This document shows, in pieces, positions 62,639-64,000 of a DNA stretch of 64,000 nt. The DNA comes from Chryseobacterium gleum (GTDB lineage Bacteria; Bacteroidota; Bacteroidia; UBA10329). The notes under the pieces were generated by a model. It was not told where the DNA came from, did no database searches, and was given only the letters and a program-made list of their open reading frames with translations. The translations under genes were made by a program, and so were the position numbers. Each line of letters starts with the position of its first letter. Within the stretch, counting starts at the first letter, position 1. Where the stretch lies: contig CAMDOM010000004.1 in NCBI GenBank assembly GCA_945903645.1, positions 59,830-123,829 of the forward strand. The letters run 5' to 3'.

Positions 62639-64000
62639 CTACCCATTCAGCCCCTTCATGCTTAGCGCTACCCGTTTCCGAGCTACATCTACTTCTAGGA
62701 CGCGAACCCGAACGTGTTGATGCACAGAGACTGCTTCGGTGGGTTCTTTGATGAAACGGTCGGCCAGTTGCGATACGTGAACTAGGCCGTCTTGATGGGC
62801 GCCTACATCCACAAAGGCTCCAAAGGCGGTGATGTTGGTGACTATGCCGGGAAGTTCCATTCCAGGGATGAGGTCGGTGATGGATTTGATGTTTTCGTCA
62901 AACTCGAATAGCTTGATGATGCGCCTTGGGTCGCGGCCGGGCTTGAGGAGTTCTTCGCGGATGTCGTGTAGGGTTAGCAATCCTACTTCTTCAGATACAT
63001 AGTCGGCTAGGCGGATGGCATTAACGAGGGATTCGTTACCAAGTAGCTCGGCCACGGACACCTTCATATCCTTTGCCATGCGTTTTACTAGAGCGTAGCG
63101 CTCGGGATGCACGGCAGAGTTGTCCAATGGGTCATTTCCATTGGGAATGCGGAGAAAGCCTGCTGCTTGCTCATACGCTTTGGCACCAAGGCGCGGCACG
63201 CTTTTCAACTGATCGCGCGAGGCGAATGGGCCGTTGTCTTTTCTGAATTCGATAATGTTGTCGGCCAGTTGCGGCCCTAGTCCAGAAACGTGACTGAGCA
63301 AAAACCGACTGGCGGTGTTGAGGTTGACGCCTACTTGATTGACGCAGCTTTCGGTAACGCGGTCGAGAGATGTGCGCAACATTTTCTGGTCGACATCGTG
63401 CTGGTACTGCCCTACTCCAATGGCCGATGGGTCGATTTTTACCAGTTCGGCAAGAGGGTCGATAAGCCTACGGCCAATGCTTACGGAACCGCGCACGGTG
63501 ACATCGTATTGCGGAAACTCGTCTCGCGCCACTTTGCTAGCCGAATAGATGGAGGCACCCGCTTCGTTGACCACAAAGAGCTGCACTTTGCGGTCGAAAT
63601 GGATGTTTTTGACCAAGGCTTCGGTTTCGCGGCTGGCGGTTCCATTGCCAATGGCGATGGCTTCTATCTTGTATTGTTCTACAAGGGTCGAGAGCTTTTT
63701 CATGGCCATTGTCCGCTCATTTTGGGGCGGATGCGGATAGATGGTTTCGTTGTGAAGCAGATCGCCTTGAGCGCTAAGGCAGACCAATTTGCAGCCCGAA
63801 CGAAAGCCGGGGTCAAGGGCCAACACGCGTTTTTCGCCCAAGGGCGGAAGCATGAGCAATTGCCGCAGGTTTTCGGTAAATACCTTGATGGCGTGTACGT
63901 CTGCCTGCTCTTTGATGGAGTTGCGCATTTCGGTTTCGAGCGAAGGTTGCAGCAGGCGCTTGTAGGCATCTTTGGCCGCCATGCGCACTTGGTCGGAGCT
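62639..64000 (-). CDS. tex: Tex-family transcription accessory protein (partial)
   Basis: The C-terminal 450 or so residues of Tex, an RNA-binding protein tied to transcription; the frame stays open to the window edge, so the N-terminus lies outside. A YqgF-like RNase H fold begins VLALDPGFRSGCKLVCLSAQ, a helix-hairpin-helix region has HVSGLGPQLADNIIEFRKDN, and the C-terminal S1 domain has ELPGIVTNITAFGAFVDVGA. It ends VALSMKGLNG. An in-frame GTG near 63988 is not the true start. It converges on the RHS-remnant gap. Confidence 0.95.
   Translation of the reverse strand, partial: SSDQVRMAAKDAYKRLLQPSLETEMRNSIKEQADVHAIKVFTENLRQLLMLPPLGEKRVLALDPGFRSGCKLVCLSAQGDLLHNETIYPHPPQNERTMAMKKLSTLVEQYKIEAIAIGNGTASRETEALVKNIHFDRKVQLFVVNEAGASIYSASKVARDEFPQYDVTVRGSVSIGRRLIDPLAELVKIDPSAIGVGQYQHDVDQKMLRTSLDRVTESCVNQVGVNLNTASRFLLSHVSGLGPQLADNIIEFRKDNGPFASRDQLKSVPRLGAKAYEQAAGFLRIPNGNDPLDNSAVHPERYALVKRMAKDMKVSVAELLGNESLVNAIRLADYVSEEVGLLTLHDIREELLKPGRDPRRIIKLFEFDENIKSITDLIPGMELPGIVTNITAFGAFVDVGAHQDGLVHVSQLADRFIKEPTEAVSVHQHVRVRVLEVDVARKRVALSMKGLNG

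Noticed and set aside
62401..62751. Plus-strand frame of 116 codons
   Set aside because: It is made of repeat sequence and then lies antisense to tex, which is a clear gene.
1..64000. tRNA, rRNA, riboswitch or CRISPR loci
   Set aside because: All intergenic gaps were read for T-loop-like motifs, conserved rRNA stretches and regular repeats; none was convincing by eye. A tRNAscan-SE and Infernal run would be decisive.

Overview
The window looks like a chromosomal segment of a Bacteroidota bacterium, probably of the Flavobacteriales type. The reasons are four secreted proteins with C-terminal type IX secretion (T9SS) sorting modules, a DUF5686 outer-membrane protein, a GEVED-bearing subtilase, few Shine-Dalgarno sites but repeated TAnnTTTG/TAnCTTCG-like boxes before genes, and a queuine tRNA-ribosyltransferase that lacks the usual zinc cysteines. 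No rRNA, tRNA, CRISPR array, integrase or prophage was seen. The last gene (tex) runs off the right edge. The species cannot be named from this.

Layout. 1-573: non-coding, with IS-end-like inverted repeats and a 131-bp MITE-like element. 574-8173: rluD, a secreted T9SS protein and a PASTA protein in one overlapping minus-strand operon, ddl divergent from it, then a PiT phosphate transporter and a ferritin-like/VIT iron exporter. 8174-11872: an accessory island with a one-polypeptide MmeI-like restriction-modification enzyme between repeat-rich gaps. 11873-18260: acyltransferase, pssA, purS, lptB, a DUF5686 protein and tatC. 18355-22865: a TMTC-like GT-C/TPR membrane protein facing an overlapping operon of glycosyltransferase, NodB-type deacetylase and GNAT-like protein. 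23183-30435: recQ, a secreted subtilase, ridA, a ChaN-like protein and a nucleotidyltransferase. 30436-33194: an AT-rich accessory segment with a transposase remnant and a T9SS delta-60-repeat protein bounded by inverted GTTATGGGC and an attC-like hairpin. 33195-39993: lptF/G, tgt, GT2, ECF sigma factor, rsmG, gcvT, comB. 40035-47103: acylase, DUF1801 protein, a TauE/rhodanese/thioredoxin/fatty acid hydroxylase operon, tag and an EamA exporter. 47218-49620: a secreted lysyl-oxidase-like protein. 49726-54094: YkgJ-type protein, small secreted orphan, GNAT-like protein, dnaK. 54324-58144: phenylacetyl-CoA epoxidase genes paaABCD with paaE divergent. 58151-64000: uvrA, a CPBP protein, an RHS remnant among direct repeats, and tex (partial).

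How the genes work together. Much is housekeeping: envelope building (ddl, pssA, lptB, lptF/G, tatC, PASTA), RNA modification and repair (rluD, tgt, rsmG, recQ, tag, uvrA), and proteostasis (dnaK). The five paa genes make a complete ring-epoxidising oxygenase with its reductase and maturation factor. TauE, rhodanese and thioredoxin, with comB nearby, suggest sulfur or sulfonate handling.

The most unusual item is the T9SS protein at 47218-49620. It keeps the HxHxH copper triad and the Lys and Tyr that form the lysine tyrosylquinone cofactor of lysyl oxidases, and adds a pair of dockerin-like repeats. Other points of interest are the mosaic base composition of the MmeI-like specificity region and the cassette-like segment at 30880-33018.
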